Shown: piece after piece, positions 24,004 through 32,264 of the stretch
How the letters are laid out: the number at the start of each line of letters is the position of its first letter
Numbering within the stretch: the first letter of the stretch is position 1
Source: Methanospirillaceae archaeon
GTDB lineage: Archaea; Halobacteriota; Methanomicrobia; Methanomicrobiales; Methanospirillaceae
DNA: 33,789 nt
Reading direction: 5' to 3'
Assembly (NCBI GenBank): GCA_016926505.1
Contig: JAFGOM010000039.1
Span: 1-33,789 of the forward strand
Notes under the pieces: generated by a model
Database searches by the model: none
Seen by the model: only the letters and a program-made list of their open reading frames with translations
What the model was told of the DNA's origin: nothing
Program-made: the position numbers and the translations under genes

Positions 24004-25850
24004 ACAATAACCTCCCGTTCGTCATTCGCATCCTGCACCGGATCCGGTCTCTCTTTCTTTGCAGCCATCTGCATTGCATAGTACACACCACGCTCTTCCA
24101 TAAGGCTTTCATGGGTTCCGGACTCGGCAACCCGGCCGTGTTCTATCACGTAAATCCTGTCTGCATTCTGAATGGTCGAGAGCCGGTGGGCAATGATGAC
24201 AGACGTACACTCCAGTGCAACCTTGTCAATGGCCTTCTGCACGAGAGTCTCTGATATATTGTCAAGCGAACTCGTTGCCTCATCTAAGATGAGCAGATCC
24301 GGCTTCCTGATTATAGCCCGTGCAATCGCTATCCGCTGCTTCTCACCACCGGAGAGGCGCAGACCCTGGTCCCCGACAACGGTGTTGTACCCATGGGGGA
24401 GTGCCTGAATAAAGGAAGCTGCATCAGCCCGCTCTGCACTCCATTGTACCTCTTCATTGGTGTAATCCATCCCAAATACAATATTGTCCCTGACCGACCC
24501 ATGGAAGATAAACGAGTCCTGACTCACGTAACCGGTGAGGTTGCGATATGACCCGATATCAAATTCACGTACATCGATCCCGTCGATAAGCACCATTCCC
24601 TCCCTCGGGTCATAGAGCCTGAGGAGGAGACTTGTGATCGTGGATTTTCCTGATCCGGAAGGGCCGACAATCGCGGTAACTCTATTCTTCTCGAATCTCA
24701 TCGTCAGGTGGGAGAGAACATCCTTCTGCTGGTAGGCAAAGGATACGTCTTCTAAGACAATGTCCCCTGACATACCGTGAAACTCACGGGTTCCCGGTCT
24801 CATCGTAAGAAATGTCTCATCGGTAAGAAATTCATGCAGATTGCATAAGACCGGGTACTGGTTCGTAAGAGCAAGTTTGTAATTGCCGAAGTTGGTAAAC
24901 CGGGGCAGGATCTTAAAAGCCCCAACCGCAAAGGTCCCGAGTGTGGGAATCACCACCATGAAGTTATCGGCATAATAGATGTAGAGAATGAGAACAATCA
25001 CCCCGACTGCGATGTAGAATAGCGAGTTTATCGCAAGAACCGGTATCCGTTCGATAAACTTTGCCTCCCGGTACCGGTCCCAGTACAGATGGACAGCCAT
25101 TTTGTAGAGATTTTTCCAGAACATCACCGCATTTGACGCGGTTATCATCTTTGATCCGGTGATGTACTCGTTGACTACTTTATACTCTCCCTGACCTGAT
25201 GCAACCGAAAGCCTGCCCAGCTGCTCAGATATCCGGACTCCGATATAGTGCAGAACCCAGTAAAAGATGAGACCGACAATGAGGATGAGAATGAGTCCCC
25301 ATGAGGATATCGTAAAGAGAAGGAGAAGAATAGATGCTGCAAGGGCGAGATCTGCCACGATGTTAATCATCATATCCAGGGTTCCATTTACCGCAACAGG
25401 ACCTGAATTAAAGAGATAGAGGATGTCCCCCTGTTTCTTCTGGACAAAGAACCGGTAATCACTCTTCTCTGTGTGAGAGAAGATATCCATCTTTATCTTT
25501 GTGATGATAGAGGATGAGAACCGATACGCAGTCCTGAAGTAATAGAGCTGCAGAAAGAAGGCAAGGATGGTAAAGAGGATAAAGACGATCCCGTAGTTGA
25601 CAAACGGGGAGCCTATCGGGATTATCGAGTAAAAGAGGGAGAAGAACCAGGAGAAGGGTACTGATTCCTGTTCGATGTGAAAACCTGTAGATATCATGGG
25701 ATAAATCAGTGCGATATTTACCGTCTCGACACATCCAATGATGATGGCAAGAACGACAAGGAAGAGAGCCTGGTGGGAAAAGCCTCTGATAAAGAACAGT
25801 ATCAGTTTGAAAAATGAAACGACCCCGGTTTTTTCAATCGTAGTATCCAT
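24000..25850 (-). CDS. MsbA/LmrA-like ABC exporter (fused membrane and ATPase domains)
   Basis: The 616-residue half-transporter has a membrane domain of about six helices (to about residue 320) and an ATPase domain with GPSGSGKS (396-403), LSGGEKQRIAIARA (from 499) and LLILDEATSSLD (Walker B, Glu524 catalytic). It should form an active homodimer that exports a hydrophobic compound or peptide. The ATG at 25850 has a GGAGAG ribosome site; an upstream frame to 26006 is antisense-like and overlaps ehaP. It lies 22 nt after the ehaP-like ferredoxin gene and overlaps fmdD by 4 nt, so it is embedded in the Eha-Fmd operon. No link between such exporters and methanogenesis is known to me. Confidence 0.9.
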   Translation of the reverse strand: MDTTIEKTGVVSFFKLILFFIRGFSHQALFLVVLAIIIGCVETVNIALIYPMISTGFHIEQESVPFSWFFSLFYSIIPIGSPFVNYGIVFILFTILAFFLQLYYFRTAYRFSSSIITKIKMDIFSHTEKSDYRFFVQKKQGDILYLFNSGPVAVNGTLDMMINIVADLALAASILLLLFTISSWGLILILIVGLIFYWVLHYIGVRISEQLGRLSVASGQGEYKVVNEYITGSKMITASNAVMFWKNLYKMAVHLYWDRYREAKFIERIPVLAINSLFYIAVGVIVLILYIYYADNFMVVIPTLGTFAVGAFKILPRFTNFGNYKLALTNQYPVLCNLHEFLTDETFLTMRPGTREFHGMSGDIVLEDVSFAYQQKDVLSHLTMRFEKNRVTAIVGPSGSGKSTITSLLLRLYDPREGMVLIDGIDVREFDIGSYRNLTGYVSQDSFIFHGSVRDNIVFGMDYTNEEVQWSAERADAASFIQALPHGYNTVVGDQGLRLSGGEKQRIAIARAIIRKPDLLILDEATSSLDNISETLVQKAIDKVALECTSVIIAHRLSTIQNADRIYVIEHGRVAESGTHESLMEERGVYYAMQMAAKKERPDPVQDANDEREVIV

Positions 25851-25872
25851 GATCTCTCCTCGTCTCTCTTCT

Positions 25873-26487
25873 TTATTGCTCGGCTGCCGGAACCTGTTTT
25901 GCTTCGAGCATCCGTGCAACTGTAATAGCCCCGTTCGGACACCCGTTCTCACAGGTCTTACAACCGGTACATTTTGCTTCATTGATAATGCGTGCTTTCC
26001 CCTCAATCACCCGCATGATAACTTCGTCTGAATCGGTATACCCGGAGTGGGCAAGCCCCGGGTCAATCTCCTTGTTGACCGGACAGGAGATGCTGCAGTT
26101 TCCACACCCCATGCATCGTGTTGCATCTACGACCGGGTGGTACGTAAACTGGTAAAACGTGTTATCACGCCCTGTTTTTTTCCTGACGTGTCCGGTCTCA
26201 AGGACATAGTCGGGACAGATCTCAACACAGAGCCCACACCTGATGCAGTGCCCGGGATAAATGACCGGGTGCCATTTTTCACCCTCCTGGATGACCTCTA
26301 TAGCTTCCGGTGCCGGACAGATCATCATGCATGAGAAACAGTGGGTGCACTCGTGATCGGTAAGATGAGGGTAATCACGGAACCCCTCACCGGTAATAAG
26401 GGGTGCGGTTTTTGGAAAGAGAAATGATTGCAGCCATCGCGCCCTGCACATGTTTGCGAGGTAGAGGTATACCGATCTCATGATCAC
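25873..26487 (-). CDS. ehaP: EhaP-like polyferredoxin with four [4Fe-4S] motifs
   Basis: The 204-residue protein has four complete CxxCxxCxxxCP motifs: C47-C50-C53-C57, C81-C84-C87-C91, C125-C128-C131-C135 and C173-C176-C179-C183. The N-terminal pair resembles NuoI/EchF-type electron-transfer subunits of energy-converting hydrogenases and the C-terminal pair looks like an added ferredoxin. It likely carries electrons from the hydrogenase small subunit to soluble ferredoxin or straight to formylmethanofuran dehydrogenase, which is encoded downstream. ATGA overlap with the large-subunit gene. The gene name follows its order in the Eha cluster and is less certain than the function. Confidence 0.82.
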   Translation of the reverse strand: MIMRSVYLYLANMCRARWLQSFLFPKTAPLITGEGFRDYPHLTDHECTHCFSCMMICPAPEAIEVIQEGEKWHPVIYPGHCIRCGLCVEICPDYVLETGHVRKKTGRDNTFYQFTYHPVVDATRCMGCGNCSISCPVNKEIDPGLAHSGYTDSDEVIMRVIEGKARIINEAKCTGCKTCENGCPNGAITVARMLEAKQVPAAEQ

Positions 26488-27569
26488 CGCTCCGTACAGG
26501 CGATACAGGGATCACAACTGATAAAGCTGGAACTGACATCGGCAATCGAAGTGACATCAGTCATCATGAAATGAACACATGCCTCCTCGTTCATGATAGA
26601 GGGGGTCTGAATGGCGATATCAATGATCCTCCCGTACTCATCAGATGTTATCTGGTAGGTGAGCTCTCCTCTCGGGGCTTCTCCGCTGTAGACAACCGAT
26701 CCGGCGGTACACACCCCCCCACCCCGGATCAGCCCTTCCGGGAGCGTAGCAAGTGCCTTCCTGATAAGTGCGATGCTCTGAAATATCTCGTCAAACCGGA
26801 GCATTATCCGGGAGTGGTTATCACATCCTGACCGGGTAACAAGGTTGAATTCAAGATCCCGGTAGGTAGGGTGATCGGATCGTGCGTCATATGCGATTGA
26901 ACTTGCCCGTGCCGTCGGCCCGACCGCATGGGCAAGGAGGGCATCATCAGGGGTAAGGATGCCGACACCAACAGACCTGAGTTTAATGAGCGGTCCGCTC
27001 TCAAACATCCCGGCATACCGGGTAATTTCCTTCTCAAGCGAATCGATGCCGGCATGAATAACCGCATGATCCTCGGGAACGATGTCAAACCTGACACCAC
27101 CGGGGATCATATAGGAACAGGTGACCCGTGCACCGGTTATCATCTCGAGCAGATCCATGACGGTCTCCCTCGTATTGAGGAGATACATGGCTATCGTCTC
27201 GTGTTCGATGGTATAGCAGTACGAGAAGTTGGCGATGAGATGACTCTGTATCCGGTCAAGTTCATTGACGATGACCCGCAGGTATGCTGCCCGTTTCGGG
27301 ACCTCGATCGATGATATCTTCTCCATCGCCTCGATAAAGACCATGTTATGGATGACCGAGCAGATACCGCAGACCCTCTCCGCAAGGAACATAACCTCCT
27401 GCCAGGGACGGCCTTTCATGATCCGCTCAATCCCTTTCTTCATGTACCCGAGTTCCAGTTCGACACTGACAACCCGCTCTCCTCTGGTCTCGCATTTTAT
27501 CCGGCAGGGTTCCTTGAGGATGGGGTGCATGGGACCAAGGGGAATAGAGACATCAACCCGTTTCTTCAT
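26484..27569 (-). CDS. ehaO: energy-converting [NiFe] hydrogenase Eha large subunit
   Basis: The 361-residue large subunit has both nickel-binding pairs: ERVCGIC with Cys67 and Cys70, and DPCIAC with Cys355 and Cys358, three residues before the end. All four cysteines mean an active Ni-Fe site rather than a NuoD-like relative. The C-terminus ends directly as CTER, so there is almost no peptide for a maturation protease to cut. It oxidises H2 and, driven by the ion gradient, passes electrons to low-potential ferredoxin. It overlaps the small-subunit and ferredoxin genes by 4 nt each. Confidence 0.93.
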   Translation of the reverse strand: MKKRVDVSIPLGPMHPILKEPCRIKCETRGERVVSVELELGYMKKGIERIMKGRPWQEVMFLAERVCGICSVIHNMVFIEAMEKISSIEVPKRAAYLRVIVNELDRIQSHLIANFSYCYTIEHETIAMYLLNTRETVMDLLEMITGARVTCSYMIPGGVRFDIVPEDHAVIHAGIDSLEKEITRYAGMFESGPLIKLRSVGVGILTPDDALLAHAVGPTARASSIAYDARSDHPTYRDLEFNLVTRSGCDNHSRIMLRFDEIFQSIALIRKALATLPEGLIRGGGVCTAGSVVYSGEAPRGELTYQITSDEYGRIIDIAIQTPSIMNEEACVHFMMTDVTSIADVSSSFISCDPCIACTER

Positions 27570-28021
27570 GAATGACGCTCCTCCCAGTCCTTAAACACCA
27601 CCGGAGCCAGTGAAAGAACTGCTTTTATAATCTCGTCAGGCCGCGGGGGACAACCAGGTACCTCGGCAGAAATCGGAATAATATGAGAGGCAGGGGGATC
27701 GATGAGTGCATCACGGCGGTTGAATACACAGCCTGAAATGGCACAGTTGCCGATTGCTATCGCTACCTTTGGTTCCGGGATCCTGTTCCAGATCATCAGG
27801 AGTTTCTCCTGCCACTGGGGGGCTATCCCGCCAACGACGAGGAGGATATCTGCTTCCCGCGGGTTGTTATGGACATAGATGCCATACTGTTCGAGATCGT
27901 ACCGGGGGGAGAGGCAGGCCAGGATCTCGATATCGCACCCGTTACACGAACCGGTATCAACATAACAGACATGAATGGATCGCTGCCTGACCGCATTTTT
28001 CAGGCGTGATAAGAGACTCAT
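27566..28021 (-). CDS. ehaN: energy-converting [NiFe] hydrogenase Eha small subunit
   Basis: The 151-residue protein of the NuoB/hydrogenase small-subunit family keeps the proximal [4Fe-4S] ligands: GSCNGCDIE with Cys26 and Cys29, AIGNC with Cys93 and VPGCPPRP with Cys124. The size is typical of group 4 hydrogenases, which have only the proximal cluster. It conducts electrons from the Ni-Fe site in EhaO to the ferredoxin subunit. It overlaps the DUF1959 gene upstream and the large-subunit gene downstream by 4 nt each, preserving the ehaM-N-O-P order known from Methanothermobacter. Confidence 0.93.
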   Translation of the reverse strand: MSLLSRLKNAVRQRSIHVCYVDTGSCNGCDIEILACLSPRYDLEQYGIYVHNNPREADILLVVGGIAPQWQEKLLMIWNRIPEPKVAIAIGNCAISGCVFNRRDALIDPPASHIIPISAEVPGCPPRPDEIIKAVLSLAPVVFKDWEERHS

Positions 28022-28434
28022 TTCAGCAACTCCGCTACAATCATCTTTTTTCCTGCTGCACAGGCATCATCTCGTGCTGTCCCTGCCTGTATCATAGTCT
28101 GTATCTGTGCAAGTACCATGTTCATGTACCCGGTTCTCACGAGCGGTATGACCCGGGTATATAGGTATGGCCTGATGATGGAAGATATCTCACCGGCATC
28201 GTGGGATCCTGACAAGTAGGTGTAGTAACGGGCAGCCAGCGACTCGATAAGGATCATGTCACAATTCTGTATCAGGATCTTTCGTAACTCCTGTACACTG
28301 CAGGGTAAGTCATCTGCAATAATCCTGACCACGTCATCGTGCCGCCTGCTTGTTAAGGCTGCGTACTTAATCGCAGTCAGGTCATACGCGTACCGGATCG
28401 TCTCGTCTTTTTCTTCGCGGGAACCTGTGCTCAT
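28018..28434 (-). CDS. ehaM: Eha hydrogenase subunit M (DUF1959 protein)
   Basis: The 138-residue soluble helical protein lies immediately before the small-subunit gene, the place of ehaM (DUF1959) in Eha operons. Its sequence (IRYAYDLTAIKYAALTSRRHDDVVRIIADDLPCSVQELRKILIQNCDMILIESLAARYYTYL) is strongly helical. The ATG at 28434 overlaps the stop of the upstream membrane subunit as ATGA, so an upstream in-frame start at 28485 is rejected. The biochemical role of EhaM is unknown; no cofactor motif is visible. It is specific to Eha and so supports assigning the cluster to Eha rather than Ehb, Ech or Mbh. Confidence 0.8.
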   Translation of the reverse strand: MSTGSREEKDETIRYAYDLTAIKYAALTSRRHDDVVRIIADDLPCSVQELRKILIQNCDMILIESLAARYYTYLSGSHDAGEISSIIRPYLYTRVIPLVRTGYMNMVLAQIQTMIQAGTARDDACAAGKKMIVAELLK

Positions 28435-28691
28435 AGAAAACCTCCTGCCCTCAATCCTGCATATACGAAAAAGAGTGTGATGCATCCGATAAGGAGAATC
28501 ATCTCCCCGCGGTGAGCCACATGATCACGTTCGGGAGTAGTGTCCCGGTAGATCAAAAATCCAAGTCCGAGGAGAAGGATGATGATTCCGATACTCTCGG
28601 GAAGTACTGCCATATGATCAGTAGCCTCGATGAGAGCAAGGGTGACATAAACCGAAACCCCTGCGATACAGCCAGCAGGTATGAGACTCAC
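28431..28691 (-). CDS. ehaL: small Eha membrane subunit (EhaL- or EhaK-like)
   Basis: The 86-residue protein with three hydrophobic helices (about residues 5-22, 32-48 and 65-83) starts at a GTG overlapping the ehaJ stop. In Methanothermobacter two small genes, ehaK and ehaL, lie between ehaJ and ehaM; only one is present here. I assign ehaL by its position next to ehaM, and ehaK is possible. It is a structural membrane-arm subunit with no catalytic residues visible. Confidence 0.62.
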   Translation of the reverse strand: MSLIPAGCIAGVSVYVTLALIEATDHMAVLPESIGIIILLLGLGFLIYRDTTPERDHVAHRGEMILLIGCITLFFVYAGLRAGGFL

Positions 28692-29530
28692 AAAACCACC
28701 TCAAGAATGATGATGTAGGCAAGCAGAACACCGGTTACCAGACTCTGGACCGTGACCGTGTCATATGGCCCGAGAAGGGGACAGTATGCACAGACAAATG
28801 AGAGTGTCATCAGGATGACTGCCATGATAAGTACAAGCACCGGGAGTGAGAAGCTCCCGAGGAATATGAGAACAAAGGCATTTAAGAGGACGTAGGTCTT
28901 GATTGCGAATCCCGCCTCAAGTCCTGCCCGCCAGACCCCGAAATGCTCGGTCCGGTTTCCTGAAACGATCTCTTTTCCTTCGATTATCGAGAAGGGTCCG
29001 AAATGCATCTTTGAGAGGATGATAAGGTACATGGCTACTGCTGCCGGAAATGCCGGGATGATGAGGGGACCGTTTGATGCCTGCCACTGAATGATATCAC
29101 TTAACATGAGAGAACCGGTGAAGTAGTAGATAAGGAGGATCGTCACAAAGAGCGGGAGCTCAGATGCTGCCGATATGACCGACCTGATAGCCCCGAACTT
29201 GGCATACGGTGAACCGGACGAGAGACCCATCCCGTGCTCGACTATCTTGTGGAGCAGGTAGATAGCAAAGAGCAGAAGAACACTCCCCTCGTAGATTACA
29301 ACCCCAAGGGCAAGGATCCAGATGGCGATAGAGATAAGCACCACCCCGACAAAATGGACCTCGCTTGCGGTATCAGGTATCCATGTCTGTTTGAATGAGA
29401 ACTTGAGCGTATGCAGTATCTCCTGCCAGACTGGCGGTCCCGGTCTTCCCTGGATCCGTGCAATGAGTTTCCGGTGGATGCCATGAAAGAGAAGGCCGGT
29501 TGCAAGTGCAAAGAGGATGTATTGTATCAT
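28688..29530 (-). CDS. ehaJ: Eha hydrogenase subunit J (NuoH/complex I subunit 1-like)
   Basis: The 280-residue polytopic protein begins with a transmembrane helix followed by RIQGRPGPPVWQEILHTLKF, the conserved quinone-site loop signature of NuoH/EchB/HyfC proteins, here without a quinone partner. About eight hydrophobic segments follow, with acidic residues in a SAASELPLFVTI stretch and GPFSIIEGKEIVSG. This subunit links the hydrogenase module to the ion-pumping membrane arm. It starts 1 nt after the ehaI stop and overlaps the next gene by 4 nt. Confidence 0.9.
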   Translation of the reverse strand: MIQYILFALATGLLFHGIHRKLIARIQGRPGPPVWQEILHTLKFSFKQTWIPDTASEVHFVGVVLISIAIWILALGVVIYEGSVLLLFAIYLLHKIVEHGMGLSSGSPYAKFGAIRSVISAASELPLFVTILLIYYFTGSLMLSDIIQWQASNGPLIIPAFPAAVAMYLIILSKMHFGPFSIIEGKEIVSGNRTEHFGVWRAGLEAGFAIKTYVLLNAFVLIFLGSFSLPVLVLIMAVILMTLSFVCAYCPLLGPYDTVTVQSLVTGVLLAYIIILEVVL

Positions 29531-29531
29531 A

Positions 29532-29735
29532 TCAGTACCCGATAAACGGCAGATCGCTCTCTCCCCCGGGGGCTCTCCACCAGAGCATGAGTCCCAGGAG
29601 GAACCAGGGAACGGAGAGGACCAGCAGGATAAACCCTGCCCACGGGGGAATCATTCCTGCTACCGGCAGCAGCTCTGCAAGGATGATGATGACAAGGCTT
29701 GTGCCTGCTATTTTTTTTCCGGTTCTGCTCTGCAT
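29532..29735 (-). CDS. ehaI: small Eha membrane subunit I-like
   Basis: The 67-residue protein has two hydrophobic helices (about residues 9-27 and 31-52). The strong AGGAG ribosome site 6 nt before the ATG shows it is a real gene. It occupies the ehaI position between ehaH and ehaJ, with gaps of 9 nt and 1 nt. The function of EhaI is not known; it is presumed structural. Confidence 0.68.
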   Translation of the reverse strand: MQSRTGKKIAGTSLVIIILAELLPVAGMIPPWAGFILLVLSVPWFLLGLMLWWRAPGGESDLPFIGY

Positions 29736-29744
29736 GCTGTTCTC

Positions 29745-30404
29745 CTATATGGTGATAATTATCTCGATTATCCGCAGGAATATGAGCAAAGAACTGACAT
29801 GGATCATGAGGATATAGGGAGCTCCCTGTGCCCGTGTTATCTCTGCCTTTGCTACATAAAACGGTGCCATCCCCTCACCCATAACACCTAAGACAAGGAA
29901 CGCCTTTGCAACAAACGGGACCGCTATTGCACCTCCTGCCAGTTCCCAAATCGAGAGTGTCCCGGTTGTTGCTGCTACGATTGCCGCACCGCCAAAGAGC
30001 GGTATCATGGCTATCATGGTGACGATTCCATACTCAAAGGCTGCATTTAAAACGTGCCTGTTCCCTGATGACGCAACGATACCGATACAGGTGAGACCCA
30101 CCATGGAGGTGAAGATGCAGAAATTAAAAATATCACCGCTCACCGTTGCTCCCATTGCTGCAAGACCACAGGCGATTGCCATGAACCGCTGGAACCGGTT
30201 CTCGGGCCCTGGTATCCTCCCGGTGTAAACTCCGTCCTCACCAAAGATGATATCGGCATGCTGCTCCGGCCGGGAAAGAATGGCAAGGGCAGTAAAGAGA
30301 GCGGCAAAGAGAAAGAGGATCAGGGTGTACGGACTTGCATAATCGACAATGTCACCAAACGGGATGGAAAAGAGAGCCGGACCTTCGATGGGGAGATCAA
30401 ACAT
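29745..30404 (-). CDS. ehaH: Eha hydrogenase subunit H (short antiporter-like NuoL/M/N relative)
   Basis: The 219-residue membrane protein has about six helices. GDIFNFCIFTSMVGLTCIGIVASSGN and FVAKAFLVLGVMGEGMAPFYVAKAEITRAQGAP resemble the Lys- and Pro-containing core helices of antiporter-like subunits, in a half-length form. It is a candidate ion-translocating subunit, with Lys167 of VAKAF and Glu residues inside helices. It overlaps ehaG by 8 nt. Confidence 0.78.
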   Translation of the reverse strand: MFDLPIEGPALFSIPFGDIVDYASPYTLILFLFAALFTALAILSRPEQHADIIFGEDGVYTGRIPGPENRFQRFMAIACGLAAMGATVSGDIFNFCIFTSMVGLTCIGIVASSGNRHVLNAAFEYGIVTMIAMIPLFGGAAIVAATTGTLSIWELAGGAIAVPFVAKAFLVLGVMGEGMAPFYVAKAEITRAQGAPYILMIHVSSLLIFLRIIEIIITI

Positions 30405-31032
30405 GGTCGGTCTCCTCCAATAGTTGGTCTGGTTTCATGGTGCCGATGAGGGCGAGTTTTATCGTGACCTTGACAAAGATGGCACTTCCTGCCATCATCA
30501 CGGCAAAGAACCAGTATGCCGGAAGCATCATGAAGATAAAGAACGCGAAGACCCAGAGTACCCAGGCATACCCGCTTACCGTCTCTAACAACGCAAACCG
30601 TTCCTTGTGATCAAGGCAGAGATAGTAAAAGAGGAGACCGACACCGGCTACCGCTCCCCCGGTAAACCCGGAGAGGACGATCCCGTAGATGACAAGGATT
30701 GCCGCGATGATCGGTGGTGCTGATGAGAAGACCTCAATCGTCCTGTCAGGTGCCGGTACCAGGCCCAGTCCTTCCTTGTTGATGTATATCTCGGAGAGTG
30801 CAACCAGTTCGGCAAGCGAGACGACAAGTCCCGGGAGGATGAGCGCTTCTGCAAGGTCTGTGGCAAGAAAGGCGATGATACAGAGTGCAACAACCTCGGA
30901 ACAGCCGGTCAGGATAAGCCGGTGCAGGTCATCGTACTCGCGGAAGAATGTCGTCATGAGGATGACTATTGCAACACAGATGATTGCAATGCCGGGCAGG
31001 TAATGGTCTCCTGCCATGATCTCCCCGATCAT
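30397..31032 (-). CDS. ehaG: Eha hydrogenase membrane subunit G
   Basis: The 211-residue protein has about five to six hydrophobic helices with several acidic residues inside them (TGCSEVVALCIIAF, LAELVALSEIYINKEGLG). It resembles the DUF2105-type EhaG subunit by size, order and the INKEGLGLVPAPDR loop. It overlaps ehaF by 4 nt and ehaH by 8 nt. It probably forms part of the membrane arm together with EhaH; no cofactor binding is expected. Confidence 0.72.
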   Translation of the reverse strand: MIGEIMAGDHYLPGIAIICVAIVILMTTFFREYDDLHRLILTGCSEVVALCIIAFLATDLAEALILPGLVVSLAELVALSEIYINKEGLGLVPAPDRTIEVFSSAPPIIAAILVIYGIVLSGFTGGAVAGVGLLFYYLCLDHKERFALLETVSGYAWVLWVFAFFIFMMLPAYWFFAVMMAGSAIFVKVTIKLALIGTMKPDQLLEETDHV

Positions 31033-31514
31033 TCCTCTCTCCTCCGGTACAAAAACGAAGCAACAGCAAAAGCGACAAAAAGGATGCTCGTCTCAACAAT
31101 GGTATCAAGTCCCCGGGTGTAATACAGGATCTCATCGATGATGCCTCCCGGGTGGGCAACGATGGTGGTGCCCATATACTGCGTGGTTGCAGCAAAAAAC
31201 CGGCTGAGCGGGGTTAAATATCCGGTTACGTACCCAATATACGGGGCATTTTCAGGGTACTGGGCATGTACTTCAGCCGCGGTAAAGGGTGCTCCACCCC
31301 GGTCATAGGGATTGAGCGGACTTGACGGATTAAGGGTTTTTGGATAGATCTGGTCAGGTTCATAGGTGAGAAGAGGGAGGGTGAGAAGCCCGATGAGGGC
31401 AACGCATGCGATCATCAGGGCATAGGCAGGGACAAGGTTATCAAAATCAGAGATAAACCGCGATATCCTGCTTACCATGCTCCCGTGTCCTTCCCGGATC
31501 TCCCTCTCTCTCAT
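31029..31514 (-). CDS. ehaF: Eha hydrogenase membrane subunit F
   Basis: The 161-residue protein has a helix at about residues 27-50, a long polar extracytoplasmic-looking loop rich in Pro, Tyr and Asn (YEPDQIYPKTLNPSSPLNPYDRGG) and a second helix near the C-terminus (ILFVAFAVASFLY). This matches the DUF2106-type EhaF, which also shows similarity to the C-terminal part of MnhB/MbhD-type subunits. Overlaps of 4 nt on both sides place it firmly in the operon. Confidence 0.72.
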   Translation of the reverse strand: MREREIREGHGSMVSRISRFISDFDNLVPAYALMIACVALIGLLTLPLLTYEPDQIYPKTLNPSSPLNPYDRGGAPFTAAEVHAQYPENAPYIGYVTGYLTPLSRFFAATTQYMGTTIVAHPGGIIDEILYYTRGLDTIVETSILFVAFAVASFLYRRREE

Positions 31515-31744
31515 CCCTGCCTCCGTTCAATGATCCTGACAAAGATAAACGTGGAGATGCCGTTTACCGCAACAAAGGTGACAAGTGCGATGGTCTCAGA
31601 TAAAGAGAGAAAGACTAAAAGCAGACCGAACGCAGCAATCTCAGTGTTAATGAGACGGGTCAGGTACTCACGGTTCCGGGGGAAGGCAACGGCAAATACA
31701 CCGATGATGAGGATGAAAAGCCCGAGATATAGTGTCTCGCTCAT
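31511..31744 (-). CDS. ehaE: Eha hydrogenase membrane subunit E
   Basis: The 77-residue protein has two helices (about 5-22 and 34-66). It resembles MnhC/NuoK-like small subunits in the stretch LINTEIAAFGLLLVFLSLSETIALVTFVAVN, with a buried Glu in each helix as in NuoK. The DUF2107-type EhaE assignment rests on size and order. It overlaps ehaD and ehaF by 4 nt each. Confidence 0.72.
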   Translation of the reverse strand: MSETLYLGLFILIIGVFAVAFPRNREYLTRLINTEIAAFGLLLVFLSLSETIALVTFVAVNGISTFIFVRIIERRQG

Positions 31745-31977
31745 TCCATCTTCCCCCGTGTTAGTGTGAGGATGAAGATGACGGTCGATATCGGTCCGAT
31801 GAGGGTGACGAGGATCGCGACATCAAGGTATCCGGTTGCTATCACCAGCGGCATGATTCCACCGATAAGAACCGAGAGTCCGATGAGTTTCCGGTACGGG
31901 TTTATCTCGTACCAGGTTGCAACCGCACCACAGACACACAAAAATCCTGAGAAATACAGGATAAGGTCTGCAATCAT
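31741..31977 (-). CDS. ehaD: Eha hydrogenase membrane subunit D
   Basis: The 78-residue protein has three hydrophobic stretches (residues about 3-20, 31-48 and 52-72) and fits the DUF2108-type EhaD by position. The stretch DVAILVTLIGPISTVIFILTLTRGK resembles MnhG/MbhC-type small membrane subunits. It overlaps ehaC and ehaE by 4 nt each. Confidence 0.72.
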   Translation of the reverse strand: MIADLILYFSGFLCVCGAVATWYEINPYRKLIGLSVLIGGIMPLVIATGYLDVAILVTLIGPISTVIFILTLTRGKME

Positions 31978-32264
31978 GGCTTCTCCTCATCTCCCCCGGG
32001 AGACTTAGGTGCTCTTTTTCGTGCGATTGCACTTGCGATGATATTTCCCTCAAGCGTTGTTCCGACAAAGAAGGCAACTGCTGCAATTGCCGTCAGGATG
32101 TCGGGAAAGAGAAGGACAAAGGATCCTGATATGGCAAATCCGAATACATTGAGGTAAAGGAGTTTTTTGGGAATATCCCTCTCCACGAGTGCCCGTATGG
32201 CTGCATAGAAAGCAATACAGCCGCAGACAAGGAGCGGAATATCAGGGGATGTCAGGAACGCCAC
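31974..32264 (-). CDS. ehaC: Eha hydrogenase membrane subunit C
   Basis: The 96-residue protein has three hydrophobic stretches and a charged tail (ARKRAPKSPGGDEEKP), matching DUF2109-type EhaC by size and order. The start is taken as the GTG at 32264, which overlaps the ehaB stop by 13 nt. The frame is open further upstream to 32405, but that part is antisense-like Cys/His-rich sequence overlapping ehaB and is not part of the gene. A GGGA ribosome site lies about 10 nt before the GTG. Confidence 0.68.
   Translation of the reverse strand: MAFLTSPDIPLLVCGCIAFYAAIRALVERDIPKKLLYLNVFGFAISGSFVLLFPDILTAIAAVAFFVGTTLEGNIIASAIARKRAPKSPGGDEEKP

Noticed and set aside
24000-26006. A 668-residue reading of the ABC exporter beginning at 26006
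   Set aside because: The first 52 codons are Cys/Arg/Gln-rich, lie antisense-like over the ferredoxin gene end and have no family similarity; the ATG at 25850 has a proper GGAGAG ribosome site.
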